A stretch of DNA of 64,000 bases from Oscillatoria sp. FACHB-1407 (GCF_014697545.1 NZ_JACJSA010000007.1:1-64000); one strand, 5' to 3'; counted from the stretch's first letter, positions 1-9,818 are shown. Program-made: numbers and translations. The notes: generated by a model not told the origin, from the sequence alone.

Positions 1-100
1 GGAAGTAATGCACGAGCGCAACGCTCACAACTTCCCCCTCGATTTGGCTGCTGGTGAAGCTGCTCCTGTTGCTTTGACTGCTCCTCAAATCAATGGTTAA
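1..100 (+). CDS. psbA: Photosystem II D1 protein, C-terminal end (partial)
   Basis: This is the last 32 codons of psbA; the start lies outside the window. D1 is the PSII reaction-centre core subunit in the thylakoid membrane. The reading frame begins at base 2 and gives a C-terminus with [14 protein letters not shown], which contains the His and Glu ligands of the Mn4CaO5 cluster (HE of MHERN, the following His) and the Asp/Ala of the mature end. Processing by CtpA after LDLA would remove the last 16 residues, [16 protein letters not shown]. The frame ends in TAA and is followed closely by a strong terminator. Identification is certain. Which psbA copy this is cannot be told from the tail alone. 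Confidence 0.97.
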   Translation, partial: EVMHERNAHNFPLDLAAGEAAPVALTAPQING

Positions 101-124
101 TTCTTTAGCTTGATTGATTTGTAG

Positions 125-152
125 AAAGGCGTTCCTTCGGGAACGCCTTTTT
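125..152 (+). terminator. Rho-independent terminator of psbA
   Basis: An 11-bp perfect stem (AAAGGCGTTCC / GGAACGCCTTT) closed by a TTCG tetraloop and followed by T residues, 25 bases after the psbA stop. A C-TTCG-G loop is an especially stable hairpin cap. Confidence 0.93.
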
Positions 153-602
153 GATTGATATAGCAATCGCCACTTCATTTAGGTCAAGGGGATCTGGGTT
201 CGCGCCCCCAACCAGGGGTTCTACCCCTGCACCCTGTCCTAGCCCAAGTCCCTAAGGCAATAACATAGCTTCGGTCAGAAAGCTCAAGATAAAAATGGCT
301 CAAACACTTATTCTGAGAAGGCTTCCTGACTCGCCTCCGCCACATCGAATATGGCTAAGGCTATAAGCTCATACTCTGAGATTGCTCAAGAGAGTGTTGC
401 AAAATTAACCGAAATTCAGCGATCCCCATTGTGGGATCGCTTTTTTGCTGCTAATCTCTGAGTTTGTTTCAAATTTGTTTCAATTTCAACTTGATTTAAG
501 GTTTGGTTTTTTACAGAGGTTAATTGCCTTCTTAGAGGGTTACTCGACTACAAACAGTTTTTATTAGTGCAATTTACCTGAGTTTATCCATTCCGTGTGT
601 TC
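153..602. other. Intergenic region between psbA and the M23 peptidase gene
   Basis: No convincing protein gene. Bases about 190-235 resemble the GC-rich core (CCAGGGGTTC-ACCCCTGCACC type) of the dispersed repeat at 5365 and 43362. Bases about 250-418 can form several weak pairings and end in the terminator at 419, so an independent small RNA is possible but unproven. Bases 447-600 are AT-rich and probably hold the promoter of the M23 peptidase gene. Confidence 0.5.
419..446 (+). terminator. Terminator-like hairpin not linked to an annotated gene
   Basis: An 8-bp stem GCGATCCC/GGGATCGC, a 6-base loop and six T residues read on the plus strand. The psbA transcript already has its own terminator at 125, and no ORF lies between, so this hairpin may end a small untranslated RNA. 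Confidence 0.6.
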
Positions 603-1439
603 ATGAGTCGTTTCCAGAAGCGTTACACCATTCTGATTGCTTGCACCGGCAAAGCACCAATTACCCTCTCATTTCAACCGCTCGTTGTTTTGACGGCGAT
701 CGCCGTTGCGGTGGCTATCCCATCCATTTCAGTTTTTCGGGTTGTTAACTCCTATGCTCAAGAAAACTCGCATCTGACTGAGCGAAATGATGCTTTAACG
801 CAGGAAGCCTCGGACATTTTAGAGCGCGTCGAGGGGCTAGAAGCGGAGATTGATACTCTCCAAGAGCGAGCAGGAATGGAGGAGGCAACCAACTCCAGCG
901 CAGTTCGACCGGAAGGGGGCATTGGCACCCCCGTTGATGCCGAAATTTTGTTGGCCGTTGCCAAAGCCAAACTACCGCGATTGCAGTCGGATTTGCGAGG
1001 AGAGGTACAACCTGCTCTGGAGCAAACCTTAGATCGGGAAGAAGCTCGTCCAGTTGGCATTCCATTGAAAGGACAGGCAGAGATTTCATCGGAATTTGGG
1101 GTGCGTCGCAACCCCTTTGGACGAAGAAGCTATGAGTTTCACAGTGGCTTAGATTTTAAGGGTGCGATTGGAACCCCCATTCACGTTACTGCTCCAGGGG
1201 TGGTGATCAAAGCAGAGTGGAATGGTGGGTATGGTTATCATGTCGTTGTAGACCATGGTTACGGTTATCAAACGTTGTATGCACACCTGTCTAGAATGGC
1301 TGTTACGCAGGGAACACTCTTAGAGCGCGATCGCGTTGTAGGCTTTCTAGGCAATACAGGGCGTTCTAGCGGACCACATCTCCACTATGGTGTTTATCGC
1401 AATGGACATGCGGTCGATCCAAAGGCTTATCTGAACTAA
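603..1439 (+). CDS. M23 family peptidase (LytM domain) with membrane anchor and coiled coil
   Basis: Predicted peptidoglycan endopeptidase acting in the periplasm. From the ATG at 603 (preferred to the GTG at 597) it has a short cytoplasmic N-terminus, one transmembrane segment around residues 20-45, a coiled coil around 48-90, and a C-terminal M23 domain. The zinc ligands are visible as HSGLD (H180, D184) and HLH (H259, H261). The domain's AEWNGGYGYHVVVDHG and YAHLS stretches also fit LytM. It lies 29 bases upstream of a bactofilin gene, a pairing known from other bacteria where the bactofilin positions the peptidase. The family is clear; the substrate bond and biological role are inferred. 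Confidence 0.92.
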   Translation: MSRFQKRYTILIACTGKAPITLSFQPLVVLTAIAVAVAIPSISVFRVVNSYAQENSHLTERNDALTQEASDILERVEGLEAEIDTLQERAGMEEATNSSAVRPEGGIGTPVDAEILLAVAKAKLPRLQSDLRGEVQPALEQTLDREEARPVGIPLKGQAEISSEFGVRRNPFGRRSYEFHSGLDFKGAIGTPIHVTAPGVVIKAEWNGGYGYHVVVDHGYGYQTLYAHLSRMAVTQGTLLERDRVVGFLGNTGRSSGPHLHYGVYRNGHAVDPKAYLN

Positions 1440-1468
1440 ATCCATTTTGATTGATAAGGACAAACGTC

Positions 1469-1864
1469 ATGTTTGGGCGAAAGCAAACCACTTCGTTGAC
1501 CTATCTCAGTGCCACCAGTGAATTTCAAGGCACCCTCAATGTCGAAGGTAATCTGCGTGTGGATGGCATTATTCACGGAACGGTTGAAGTGCGTGGGGAT
1601 ATGGAGATTTCCCAGTCTGGACTAGTAGAGGGTCCAGAGTTGCGGGCACGCAATTTAGTGGTGCATGGGGTTGTTAAAGCAAGAGTGATTGCCGAAGGTC
1701 GGTTGACCCTATCTCGGAGTGCCCGCTTGGAAGGAGATGTGACGGCTAACTCGCTAGATATCGAAGCTGGAGCCTTTTATGTTGGGTACATCTCAACCAA
1801 TGATTCTAAAACCTTACCGGGCACAGGGCGATTGCCAGAGCTAATGGGTGGAGATAAGGAATAG
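1469..1864 (+). CDS. Bactofilin (polymer-forming cytoskeletal protein)
   Basis: A 131-residue protein of the bactofilin (DUF583) family, which polymerises without nucleotide into a right-handed beta-helix filament on the inner face of the membrane. The core runs from about residue 10 to 110 and shows the repeating short beta-strand pattern (GTLNVEGNLRVDGIIHGTVEV and so on), with short disordered ends. The ATG at 1469 is chosen over the upstream TTG at 1451 because AAGGA sits 8 bases before it. It is almost certainly cotranscribed with the M23 peptidase upstream, which suggests a joint role in local wall synthesis or cell shape. Confidence 0.92.
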   Translation: MFGRKQTTSLTYLSATSEFQGTLNVEGNLRVDGIIHGTVEVRGDMEISQSGLVEGPELRARNLVVHGVVKARVIAEGRLTLSRSARLEGDVTANSLDIEAGAFYVGYISTNDSKTLPGTGRLPELMGGDKE

Positions 1865-1943
1865 GAAGAAAGAAAAAAGAAGAGAGAAGAGGGAAAAAGG
1901 AAGGCTAGGGAGAAAGGAGGAGGTTAATTGTCAACTGTCAATT
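1865..1943. other. Purine-rich intergenic tract
   Basis: Bases 1865-1925 after the bactofilin stop are almost pure A and G on the plus strand. Similar tracts occur near 41509 and, as the complementary pyrimidine run, near 41690-41818, 43705-43760, 58470-58536 and 61690-61790. No gene is seen. Confidence 0.6.
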
Positions 1944-2184
1944 GTTAATAGGCTTTAGCCCTCGGCTGTTAACGATTGACCATTGACCACTGACGATTGA
2001 CCATTGACCACTGACGATTGACCATTGACCACTGACGATTGACCACTGTTAATAGGTTTTAGCCCTCGGCTGTTAACGATTGACCATTGACCACTGACGA
2101 TTGACGATTGACCACTGTTAATAGGCTTTAGCCCTCGGCTGTTAACGATTGACCACTGACCACTGACGATTGACTACTGACCAA
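1944..2184. repeat. Heptanucleotide tandem repeats with a higher-order unit
   Basis: The tract consists mainly of seven-base units TTGACCA, CTGACGA and CTGACCA in changing order. It is interrupted three times (starting at 1944, 2048 and 2117) by a block that reads GTTAATAGGCTTTAGCCCTC followed by GGCTGTTAACGA (the second copy has TTTT for CTTT). This matches the class of short tandemly repeated heptamers described in cyanobacteria. It lies between the convergent bactofilin and cyclase genes. Confidence 0.85.
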
Positions 2185-2189
2185 TGCCC

Positions 2190-3242
2190 CTAATGTAAAC
2201 CAATCAATCTTTTAAGAGAATTCCAAAGGCGAGAGAGAAACGTTTGAATGGGACTAGAAGGCGATCGCGGTTTGAGTTTTTGACGAATAAAGATAGAACT
2301 ATTGAGGGGAGGCAGCAGTCCAGCGATCGCGGAGATTTCGTATAAGGTATATTCACCGCTCTTACCTGGAATCTCGACCTGCCATTGCTGTTTGACCGAC
2401 ACCAGATCTTTAACCTGGGCGTAGGTTTCCTCGGAAATCAATAGGGTTGTCCCCAAGGTTTTGTTAGCTGCTTCAATTCGACTGGCAAAGTTGACCGCAT
2501 CTCCGATCGCGGTCATCCGTTGGCTCTGGAGGGAAGCTCCAACTGCACCAATCACAACGTTGCCGTAATGAATGCCAATCCCGATTCTTAACTGCCGATG
2601 ATAGAGGCTATCAAGGTAAGCGTTGAGGCGTTGCATGGCTTTTTGCATTTCGACCCCTGCCATAACGGCTCTTTCGGCGGCGCGATCGCTACTATCCACC
2701 CCAAACAACGCCATCAACCCGTCACCCATGTAGTTATTGATGATGCCACCGTATCGCTCAATTACTCGTCCCATGCGCTTAAAGTATCGATTCAGCACGT
2801 AAATCACGTCATAGGCGGGCAAGGCTTCAGAAAAGGTAGTGAATCCGCGCAGATCAGCGAACAGAACGGCGAGTTGTTTTTCTTCACCGATGGAAGTTAG
2901 TTTTGTCTTACTGTTGACCTGCTGGTCAATCATTTCAATATCTTCGACATCGAGAGCTAAACGGCGTACAGTGACTCTGCCTTCGCCACAAACCTGAGTT
3001 TGACAGGCTAAGCGAATGCGGGAGTCAAACTGTAACCGTTTGGCGAGGGATTCTTCTGCATCATTGCGAGGGGCGCAGTGTTCGAGCCCCTCCAAAACCC
3101 AAACTCGGCAGGTCGAGCAACGAGCACTGCCACCGCAGACATGGGTGTGAGGGATGCCCGCACAGAGTGATGATTCCAGAATGGTTTCTGTCTCAGCAAC
3201 CTGAACCAGTTGTTCGTCCGGTAAGTAGTAGATGTCCGGCAT
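2190..3242 (-). CDS. Ferredoxin-domain class III nucleotide cyclase
   Basis: A 350-residue fusion. Residues 1-95 are a plant-type 2Fe-2S ferredoxin domain with ligands C36, C42, C45 and C80 (CGGSARCSTC and LACQ). Residues 120-290 are a class III adenylate/guanylate cyclase catalytic domain. Both metal-binding Asp residues are present (D130 in FADLRGF, D174 in MGDG), as are the transition-state Asn and Arg (N251, R255 in GDAVNFASR). The position that is Lys in adenylate cyclases is Asn (N170 in INNYMGD), while the second base-recognition site is Thr (T244). The cyclase may sense redox state or iron-sulfur status. Whether it makes cAMP or cGMP, or is active, is not decided by the sequence. Confidence 0.9.
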   Translation of the reverse strand: MPDIYYLPDEQLVQVAETETILESSLCAGIPHTHVCGGSARCSTCRVWVLEGLEHCAPRNDAEESLAKRLQFDSRIRLACQTQVCGEGRVTVRRLALDVEDIEMIDQQVNSKTKLTSIGEEKQLAVLFADLRGFTTFSEALPAYDVIYVLNRYFKRMGRVIERYGGIINNYMGDGLMALFGVDSSDRAAERAVMAGVEMQKAMQRLNAYLDSLYHRQLRIGIGIHYGNVVIGAVGASLQSQRMTAIGDAVNFASRIEAANKTLGTTLLISEETYAQVKDLVSVKQQWQVEIPGKSGEYTLYEISAIAGLLPPLNSSIFIRQKLKPRSPSSPIQTFLSRLWNSLKRLIGLH

Positions 3243-3383
3243 GGGGGATCACGATGGAGGTAATAGGGTTAAATGCAGGGCTGATGGCGGGTGAGCAACG
3301 AAAAACGACAGAACGAAGATATGTGGATTCATCTTTCATCCTTATATCTAGATCAGCATCTCTTGAAGGTTGTCATCCGGAAA

Positions 3384-3410
3384 TTAGCAATCACCGCCGT
3401 AGAGTGCTAA
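3384..3410. promoter_or_regulatory. CIRCE operator (HrcA binding site)
   Basis: TTAGCAATC, nine bases, then GAGTGCTAA. This matches the CIRCE consensus TTAGCACTC-N9-GAGTGCTAA with one mismatch in the left arm. It ends 29 bases before the groEL start, so groEL is expected to be repressed by HrcA and induced by heat. Confidence 0.93.
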
Positions 3411-3424
3411 ATTCGGGTAGGTGA

Positions 3425-5131
<1,707 letters not shown>

Positions 5132-5837
5132 TCTCCTACCCGTCCTCATTCCCATTTCCGTCAGAGGGGCAAAGCACTCGGCAGCAAGATTGCAGTTAAT
5201 TGCAAGGTTGTTGTCAGTATGCTTTGCTCAGTTTCCCCAGTCCGCCGAGACGGACTACGACAGGGTGAGGAACTATCTTTACGAATAGGACTTATGCCCT
5301 TGAAGCCTAAAACTTTGATCTCCCCCCGCCCCTCTCAAAAAGGGAATTTCTAGAATCCCCAATTCTAAGTACTGTGATTCACAGATAGGGTTTGGAAATA
5401 AAATCAGGGGGGTGTAGGGGCTTCGCCCCCAGTCAGGGGTTCCACCCCTGCACCCCAAATTCCCACCCTTTATTGACGACGAGTTGTACTCAGGATCGTG
5501 AATTAAATAACCTGAAAAACGGCACCCCCATGTACGGGCGCGGCATTCGGCAGAGGGTTCTGAAACGATGGCAAGGGCTTTTGACCGAATGCTACGCCCC
5601 TACGCCAGGAATTACACCTTAATCAATTCGCGATCCTAAGGGAGTTTGGGGATCTAACTGCGTAAGTCATGACGAAGTAGAAAAAGGGACTAAACTGCTG
5701 CAACCCGATTTACCTGACTCGTGAATTCTAAATGCCCACAAGGTTTACACAAAGCCATAGGATTTCAGCCTATTAGTGCTTCAATTCCCCAGAAATCACC
5801 GTTAATATGGCAGATCATTCCCAGTACCCCTTAACCC
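5132..5837. other. Intergenic region rich in dispersed repeats
   Basis: No credible gene. It contains a GTCCGCCGAGACGGACTAC hairpin near 5239-5260, also seen in the 80-bp repeat family, and the 270-bp repeat annotated separately. Bases 5641-5837 probably hold the promoter of the FMN reductase gene. Confidence 0.6.
5365..5640 (+). repeat. Dispersed 270-bp repeat, copy 1 (MITE-like part inside)
   Basis: Nearly the same sequence occurs at 43362-43635 in the same orientation, starting with AGTACTGTGATTCACAGATA and ending near GCGATCCTAAG. Inside it, the right part (about 5490-5640) is bordered by an imperfect inverted repeat, CAGGATCGTGAATTAA at the left and TTAATCAATTCGCGATCCT at the right. That is what a short non-autonomous element would look like. 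It also contains the GGGGTTCCACCCCTGCACCCC core found near 190-235. It encodes no plausible protein. Confidence 0.85.
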
Positions 5838-6413
5838 ATGACGACTGCCAAAATTCTCGCCTTTGCCGGAAGTGCCCGTAAAGATTCCCTCAATAAGAAA
5901 CTAGTAAAAATTGCGGCTGAAGGAGCCAGAGCCGCTGGTGCAGAAGTCACCTCTCTAGACTTTCGTGACCTGCCCTTGCCACTCTATGATGAGGATTTGG
6001 AGGCGGCTGAAGGCTTACCAGAGAACGCTCTCAAACTCAAAGCGTTGATGAAAGAACATCATGGGTTTCTGATTGCTTGCCCAGAATATAACAGTTCAAT
6101 CACTCCATTGCTCAAGAATGCGATTGATTGGGCATCGCGTCGTGAACCGGACGAACCCTGGTTGGCGTGCTTTCAAGGAAAGGTTGCAGTGCTGATGAGT
6201 GCTTCTCCAGGTGGGTTAGGCGGGTTGCGAGGGTTGGTTCACGTCCGTTCCATTCTGGGCAATATTGGTGTTATCGTGCTGCCAGATCAGAAGGCGATCG
6301 GTAATGCGGGTCAAGCCTTTGATGAAAACGGTAATTTGCAGGATGAATCACAACAGACTGAGGTTTTGCAACTGGGCAGCAAACTTGCATCGATAACCGC
6401 CAAATTAATTTGA
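5838..6413 (+). CDS. NADPH-dependent FMN reductase family flavoprotein
   Basis: A 191-residue flavodoxin-fold protein of the NADPH:FMN/quinone/chromate reductase family. The flavin phosphate loop is AGSARKDSLNKKL at residues 10-22, and the family's PEYNSSITPLLKNAIDW motif lies around 81-97, with a Gly-rich ASPGGLGGLRG loop near 120. It would reduce FMN, quinones or other acceptors in the cytosol with NAD(P)H. The physiological substrate cannot be read from the sequence. It is a single gene with no clear operon partner; bioY follows after 73 bases. Confidence 0.88.
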   Translation: MTTAKILAFAGSARKDSLNKKLVKIAAEGARAAGAEVTSLDFRDLPLPLYDEDLEAAEGLPENALKLKALMKEHHGFLIACPEYNSSITPLLKNAIDWASRREPDEPWLACFQGKVAVLMSASPGGLGGLRGLVHVRSILGNIGVIVLPDQKAIGNAGQAFDENGNLQDESQQTEVLQLGSKLASITAKLI

Positions 6414-6486
6414 GCGGTGAAATGTGGGAGAATCTGTACGAATATTTGCAGTTGAGTATGCGGGCAGTATAGCCCTGTGATTCGTA

Positions 6487-7071
6487 ATGGTTTCTCCCAC
6501 TGAATTACTGTGGGCTTTAATCGGCTTAATCCTGACGATTGGTGGCACCTTTTTGGAGGCGTTTATCACCAATCCACCCTGGAGTTGGGGTAATCAGGGA
6601 CTCCAGGCACAGTCTCTGGGCGTCACTTACCAGATTGGGGCAGTCTTGCTGGTGGGGTGTATGGGTGGCAAAACGGCAGCTGCCATTGCCCAAGTAGCCT
6701 ACCTGCTGTTAGGGTTAACCTGGTTTAATGTGTTTACCCAGGGGGGTGGAGTTGATTACATTCATCGCCCCAGCTTCGGTTATCTGTTGGGGTTTATTCC
6801 CGGTGCCTGGGTCTGTGGTATGGTCGCCTTTCGAGTGCCCCCTCGTTTGGAGTCACTGGCTTTTAGTTGCCTGTGTGGGTTGCTGTCGGTTCATCTGGTC
6901 GGGATTGTTTACCTCGTGCTGGGCTATAACGGGGGGTGGCTTAACGCTCCTAATCTGACGCTATGGCAAGCGATCGCCACTTATTCTTTGAACCCGTTGC
7001 CAGGACAGTTGGCGATCGCCTGTGCCGTCACAGTTATTTCCTTCGCCCTGCGCCATCTCATGTTCTACTAG
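6487..7071 (+). CDS. bioY: Biotin transporter BioY (ECF S component)
   Basis: A 194-residue membrane protein with about six hydrophobic segments. The region FGYLLGFIPGAWVCG around residue 97-111 is the diagnostic BioY segment, with further matches in YLLLGLTWFNVF. BioY binds biotin and works alone or with an energy-coupling factor module; no ECF ATPase genes are in the window. It is 39 bases upstream of lspA in the same direction, so the two are probably cotranscribed, a pairing that appears to be positional rather than functional. Confidence 0.88.
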   Translation: MVSPTELLWALIGLILTIGGTFLEAFITNPPWSWGNQGLQAQSLGVTYQIGAVLLVGCMGGKTAAAIAQVAYLLLGLTWFNVFTQGGGVDYIHRPSFGYLLGFIPGAWVCGMVAFRVPPRLESLAFSCLCGLLSVHLVGIVYLVLGYNGGWLNAPNLTLWQAIATYSLNPLPGQLAIACAVTVISFALRHLMFY

Positions 7072-7110
7072 ATCCAGAGTTGTGCCAATTTTCTACGCTC
7101 ACCCCTTGTC

Positions 7111-7599
7111 ATGCCTTTTAAGAACCGTGCCTTTTGGATTTTTGCCCTGATTGGGTTAGCTCTGGATCAGGTGACAAAATATTGGATTGTTCAAAGTTTT
7201 GAGTTGGGGCAGAGTGTTCCCCTGTGGGAGGGGGTGTTTCACCTGACGTTTGTCACTAATAAGGGAGCCGCCTTTAGCTTGTTTAGCGGGGGCGTATGGT
7301 GGTTGCGCTGGCTCTCATTAATCGTCAGTCTGGCGTTGATGGCACTGGCTGTCTTCGGACCCAAAATGGCGAAGTGGGAGGAAGCGGGGTATGGCTTTAT
7401 TTTATCGGGCGCATTGGGGAATGGACTCGATCGCTTTCTGGCAGGAGAAGTTGTTGATTTCCTGGACTTTCGTCTGATTCGCTTTCCTGTTTTTAATCTG
7501 GCAGATGTCTTTATTAATGTCGGCATCATCTGCCTGCTGATCTCCTTATTTGTCACGCCCAAACGACCCAACGGCAATGGCGAAGAATCGATCTCTTGA
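7111..7599 (+). CDS. lspA: Lipoprotein signal peptidase (signal peptidase II)
   Basis: A 162-residue integral membrane aspartyl protease that cleaves the signal peptide of diacylglyceryl-modified prolipoproteins. All family motifs are present: DQVTK (residues 19-23), TNKGAAF (49-55), the first catalytic Asp in GNGLDR (D107), VVDFLDF, and the second in FNLADVFI (D132). Four transmembrane segments fit the known topology. Lipoprotein substrates in this window would include Ycf48 (8078) and the protein at 20129. Confidence 0.96.
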   Translation: MPFKNRAFWIFALIGLALDQVTKYWIVQSFELGQSVPLWEGVFHLTFVTNKGAAFSLFSGGVWWLRWLSLIVSLALMALAVFGPKMAKWEEAGYGFILSGALGNGLDRFLAGEVVDFLDFRLIRFPVFNLADVFINVGIICLLISLFVTPKRPNGNGEESIS

Positions 7600-7688
7600 T
7601 CAGACAATGATTGTTCTGAACTAAGCTTATGTCATAATCTTTAACAGATATTTTAATATTCCTGGTTCCAACTCCCAGACACCCTACC

Positions 7689-8024
7689 ATGAGCACCGAA
7701 GTTGTTGATTTTAAGAGCCTCGATCGCCACGAGTGCAGTGCTTGCGGTTATCTTTATGAACCCATCAAAGGCGATAGCGGCAGTAATGTCGCTCCTGGCA
7801 CTGACTTTGCTGACTTACCCAGCAGTTGGCGGTGCCCTGTCTGTGGCGCACGCAAAGCACAATTTCAGAACGTTGGTCCTGTGGGTAACCCCTCTGGGTT
7901 TAAGGAAAATCTGAAATATGGGCTTGGAGTCAATACGCTCACCCCAGGTCAGAAGAATATTTTGATTTTTGGTGGTTTGGCATTGGGAGTTTTATTCTTC
8001 CTGAGTCTCTATGGGCTGCGATGA
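7689..8024 (+). CDS. rubA: Membrane-anchored rubredoxin (RubA type)
   Basis: A 111-residue protein: a rubredoxin domain at residues 13-57 with the Fe ligands C16, C19, C49 and C52 (CSACGY, CPVCG), a linker, and a C-terminal transmembrane segment at about 91-110. This anchored form is specific to oxygenic phototrophs, where it is needed for PSII (and reported for PSI) assembly. Its position directly upstream of ycf48 and psbEFLJ is the conserved cyanobacterial order and supports the assembly role. Confidence 0.94.
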   Translation: MSTEVVDFKSLDRHECSACGYLYEPIKGDSGSNVAPGTDFADLPSSWRCPVCGARKAQFQNVGPVGNPSGFKENLKYGLGVNTLTPGQKNILIFGGLALGVLFFLSLYGLR

Positions 8025-8077
8025 CGGTAGTCTCATAACCTTTTTGTCATTAATTTCAAGTAAACAAAAAAGCATCA

Positions 8078-9115
8078 ATGTCTCCAATTCTGAAATCGTT
8101 GAAACAAATCGTTATAGTTATGGTCGCCCTCGTCCTGTGTACAGGGTGTGCTCGTGGCTTTTTGCCATCCCTCGACTATAACCCTTGGGAATTGGTGTCA
8201 TTACCCACAGATGTAACTCTCTCTGATATCGCCTTTACGGGCGATCGCAACCATGGTTGGCTGGTCGGCAAGGATTCTACTTTGCTGGAAACTTTTGACG
8301 GGGGGAAATCCTGGGAGCTTCGCAGACTCGACTTAGAGGATGAGTTGCCCTACACCTTTACCTCCGTTAGCTTCAGCGGTGAAGAGGGGTGGGTCGCGGG
8401 ACAGCCCAGTATTCTGTTGCATACGCTTGATGGAGGTCAGTCGTGGTCGCGGGTGCCCCTGAGCGAGCAGTTACCCGGTTCTCCGAGCACGGTTGTGGCT
8501 CTTGCCCCTAAAAAAGCTGAGATGACCACCAACATTGGAGCTATTTATCAAACGGCTGATGGTGGAAAGACTTGGCAGGCATTGGTGCAAGAAGCGGTCG
8601 GTGTAGTGCGGACGATCGCGCGATCGCCTAAAGGTGGCTACGTAGCAGTTTCTTCGCGTGGAAACTTTTACTCCACCTGGCTCCCAGGGCAAGCCGCATG
8701 GGAGCAGCACAACCGTACCAGTTCTCGACGGCTTCAGAGCATGGGGTTTAGCCCAGATGGAGATCTATGGCTGTTGGCACGAGGTGGTAGTTTACAGTTA
8801 AGTGCTCCTGGCAGCTTAGACCAATGGCAGGATTCTGTTACACCGGAGTTTGCGACCAGTTGGGGACTACTCGATCTGGCATATCGGACCCCTAATGAAA
8901 TCTGGGTTGCGGGTGGCAGTGCAAACTTGCTCCGCAGCGAGGATGGTGGTCAGACCTGGCAGAAAGATAAGGCAGTAGAAGACGTTCCCTCTAACTTCTA
9001 CAAAGTCGTATTTATTTCTCCAGAACAAGGATTTGTGTTGGGTCAAGGCGGAACGTTGTTGAGATATCAACCTTCAGAGAAGGTTGCCTTTGACTCCGAA
9101 ACGGTCGATAGCTAA
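8078..9115 (+). CDS. ycf48: PSII assembly factor Ycf48 (HCF136)
   Basis: A 345-residue lumenal lipoprotein that binds newly made D1 and helps form the PSII reaction-centre complex. It has a lipoprotein signal peptide with lipobox LCTGC (lipidated C24), then a seven-bladed beta-propeller with the family's recurring DGGxxW signatures (FDGGKSWE, LDGGQSW, ADGGKTW, EDGGQTW). Length is normal. It lies 53 bases after rubA and 155 bases before psbE. Confidence 0.95.
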   Translation: MSPILKSLKQIVIVMVALVLCTGCARGFLPSLDYNPWELVSLPTDVTLSDIAFTGDRNHGWLVGKDSTLLETFDGGKSWELRRLDLEDELPYTFTSVSFSGEEGWVAGQPSILLHTLDGGQSWSRVPLSEQLPGSPSTVVALAPKKAEMTTNIGAIYQTADGGKTWQALVQEAVGVVRTIARSPKGGYVAVSSRGNFYSTWLPGQAAWEQHNRTSSRRLQSMGFSPDGDLWLLARGGSLQLSAPGSLDQWQDSVTPEFATSWGLLDLAYRTPNEIWVAGGSANLLRSEDGGQTWQKDKAVEDVPSNFYKVVFISPEQGFVLGQGGTLLRYQPSEKVAFDSETVDS

Positions 9116-9270
9116 TAGCTGTTGACTCCATTGAAAGGAGTGGTTGTTAATAGTTCGTAAGTGGATAATAGTCACTATTGATTTAGTTAACTCGTTCTGC
9201 TTGTGACTGTTTCACCACTCTCGTATGATAGATAACGAGATGATTACTGTTTTGATTGGGAGGAATCATA

Positions 9271-9525
9271 ATGGCTGGCACCACTGGTGAGCGTCCATTT
9301 TCAGACATTGTTACTAGTATTCGTTATTGGGTGATTCACAGCATCACAATTCCCGCTTTATTTATCGCCGGATGGCTTTTTGTCAGCACTGGATTGGCGT
9401 ATGACGTGTTTGGCACTCCTCGACCCAATGAGTACTACTCTCAAGAGCGTCAAGAAGTTCCCATTGTGAGCGATCGCTTTGAGGGTAAACAGCAAATTGA
9501 TGATTTTTTGACGCAGATTAAATAA
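9271..9525 (+). CDS. psbE: Cytochrome b559 alpha subunit
   Basis: An 84-residue thylakoid membrane protein of PSII. The heme ligand is H23 in [14 protein letters not shown], followed by one transmembrane helix and a lumenal tail containing [10 protein letters not shown] and VSDRF. The ATG at 9271 is chosen over the in-frame TTG at 9256 because GGGAGGAA lies 5-12 bases upstream and [12 protein letters not shown] is the usual N-terminus. It is the first gene of psbEFLJ. Confidence 0.98.
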   Translation: MAGTTGERPFSDIVTSIRYWVIHSITIPALFIAGWLFVSTGLAYDVFGTPRPNEYYSQERQEVPIVSDRFEGKQQIDDFLTQIK

Positions 9526-9547
9526 CGTTATTTGGTAACAACAAGTT

Positions 9548-9682
9548 ATGACGAGCAACACCCCAAATCAACCGATTTCCTACCCTATTTTTACCGTCCG
9601 TTGGTTGGCGGTTCATACCCTTGCCGTTCCCACCATCTTTTTCCTGGGAGCGATCGCTGCAATGCAGTTCATTCAACGATAG
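9548..9682 (+). CDS. psbF: Cytochrome b559 beta subunit
   Basis: A 44-residue single-helix PSII subunit that shares one heme with PsbE; the ligand is H23 in [20 protein letters not shown]. It ends with AMQFIQR as usual. It starts 22 bases after psbE. Confidence 0.98.
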   Translation: MTSNTPNQPISYPIFTVRWLAVHTLAVPTIFFLGAIAAMQFIQR

Positions 9683-9692
9683 GAGCAGTCCC

Positions 9693-9818
9693 GTGGCACT
9701 AGAAAGAAGTCCAAACCCCAATAAGCAACCTGTAGAGCTTAACCGCACTTCTCTATATCTTGGTTTGCTGTTGGTTTTCGTTCTCGGAATTCTATTTTCC
9801 AGCTATTTCTTCAACTAG
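9693..9818 (+). CDS. psbL: Photosystem II protein PsbL
   Basis: A 41-residue PSII subunit at the monomer interface, affecting QA function. The core [19 protein letters not shown] and the end SSYFFN are typical. The start is a GTG at 9693 with AGGAG 9 bases upstream, giving [11 protein letters not shown], two residues longer than the common 39-residue form. It follows psbF by 10 bases. Confidence 0.96.
   Translation: MALERSPNPNKQPVELNRTSLYLGLLLVFVLGILFSSYFFN

Noticed and set aside
1944-2184. CRISPR-like appearance of the repeat region
   Set aside because: The units are 7 bases long, vary in order and have no unique spacers of constant length. It is a tandem repeat, not a CRISPR array.
5392-5622. 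76-residue ORF in the repeat
   Set aside because: It lies inside the 270-bp element, is shifted in the other copy, and shows no protein character.
5746-5758. Shared motif TTACACAAAGCCAT near 5746 and 31245
   Set aside because: Only 14 bases match with unrelated flanks and positions, so it is likely chance.
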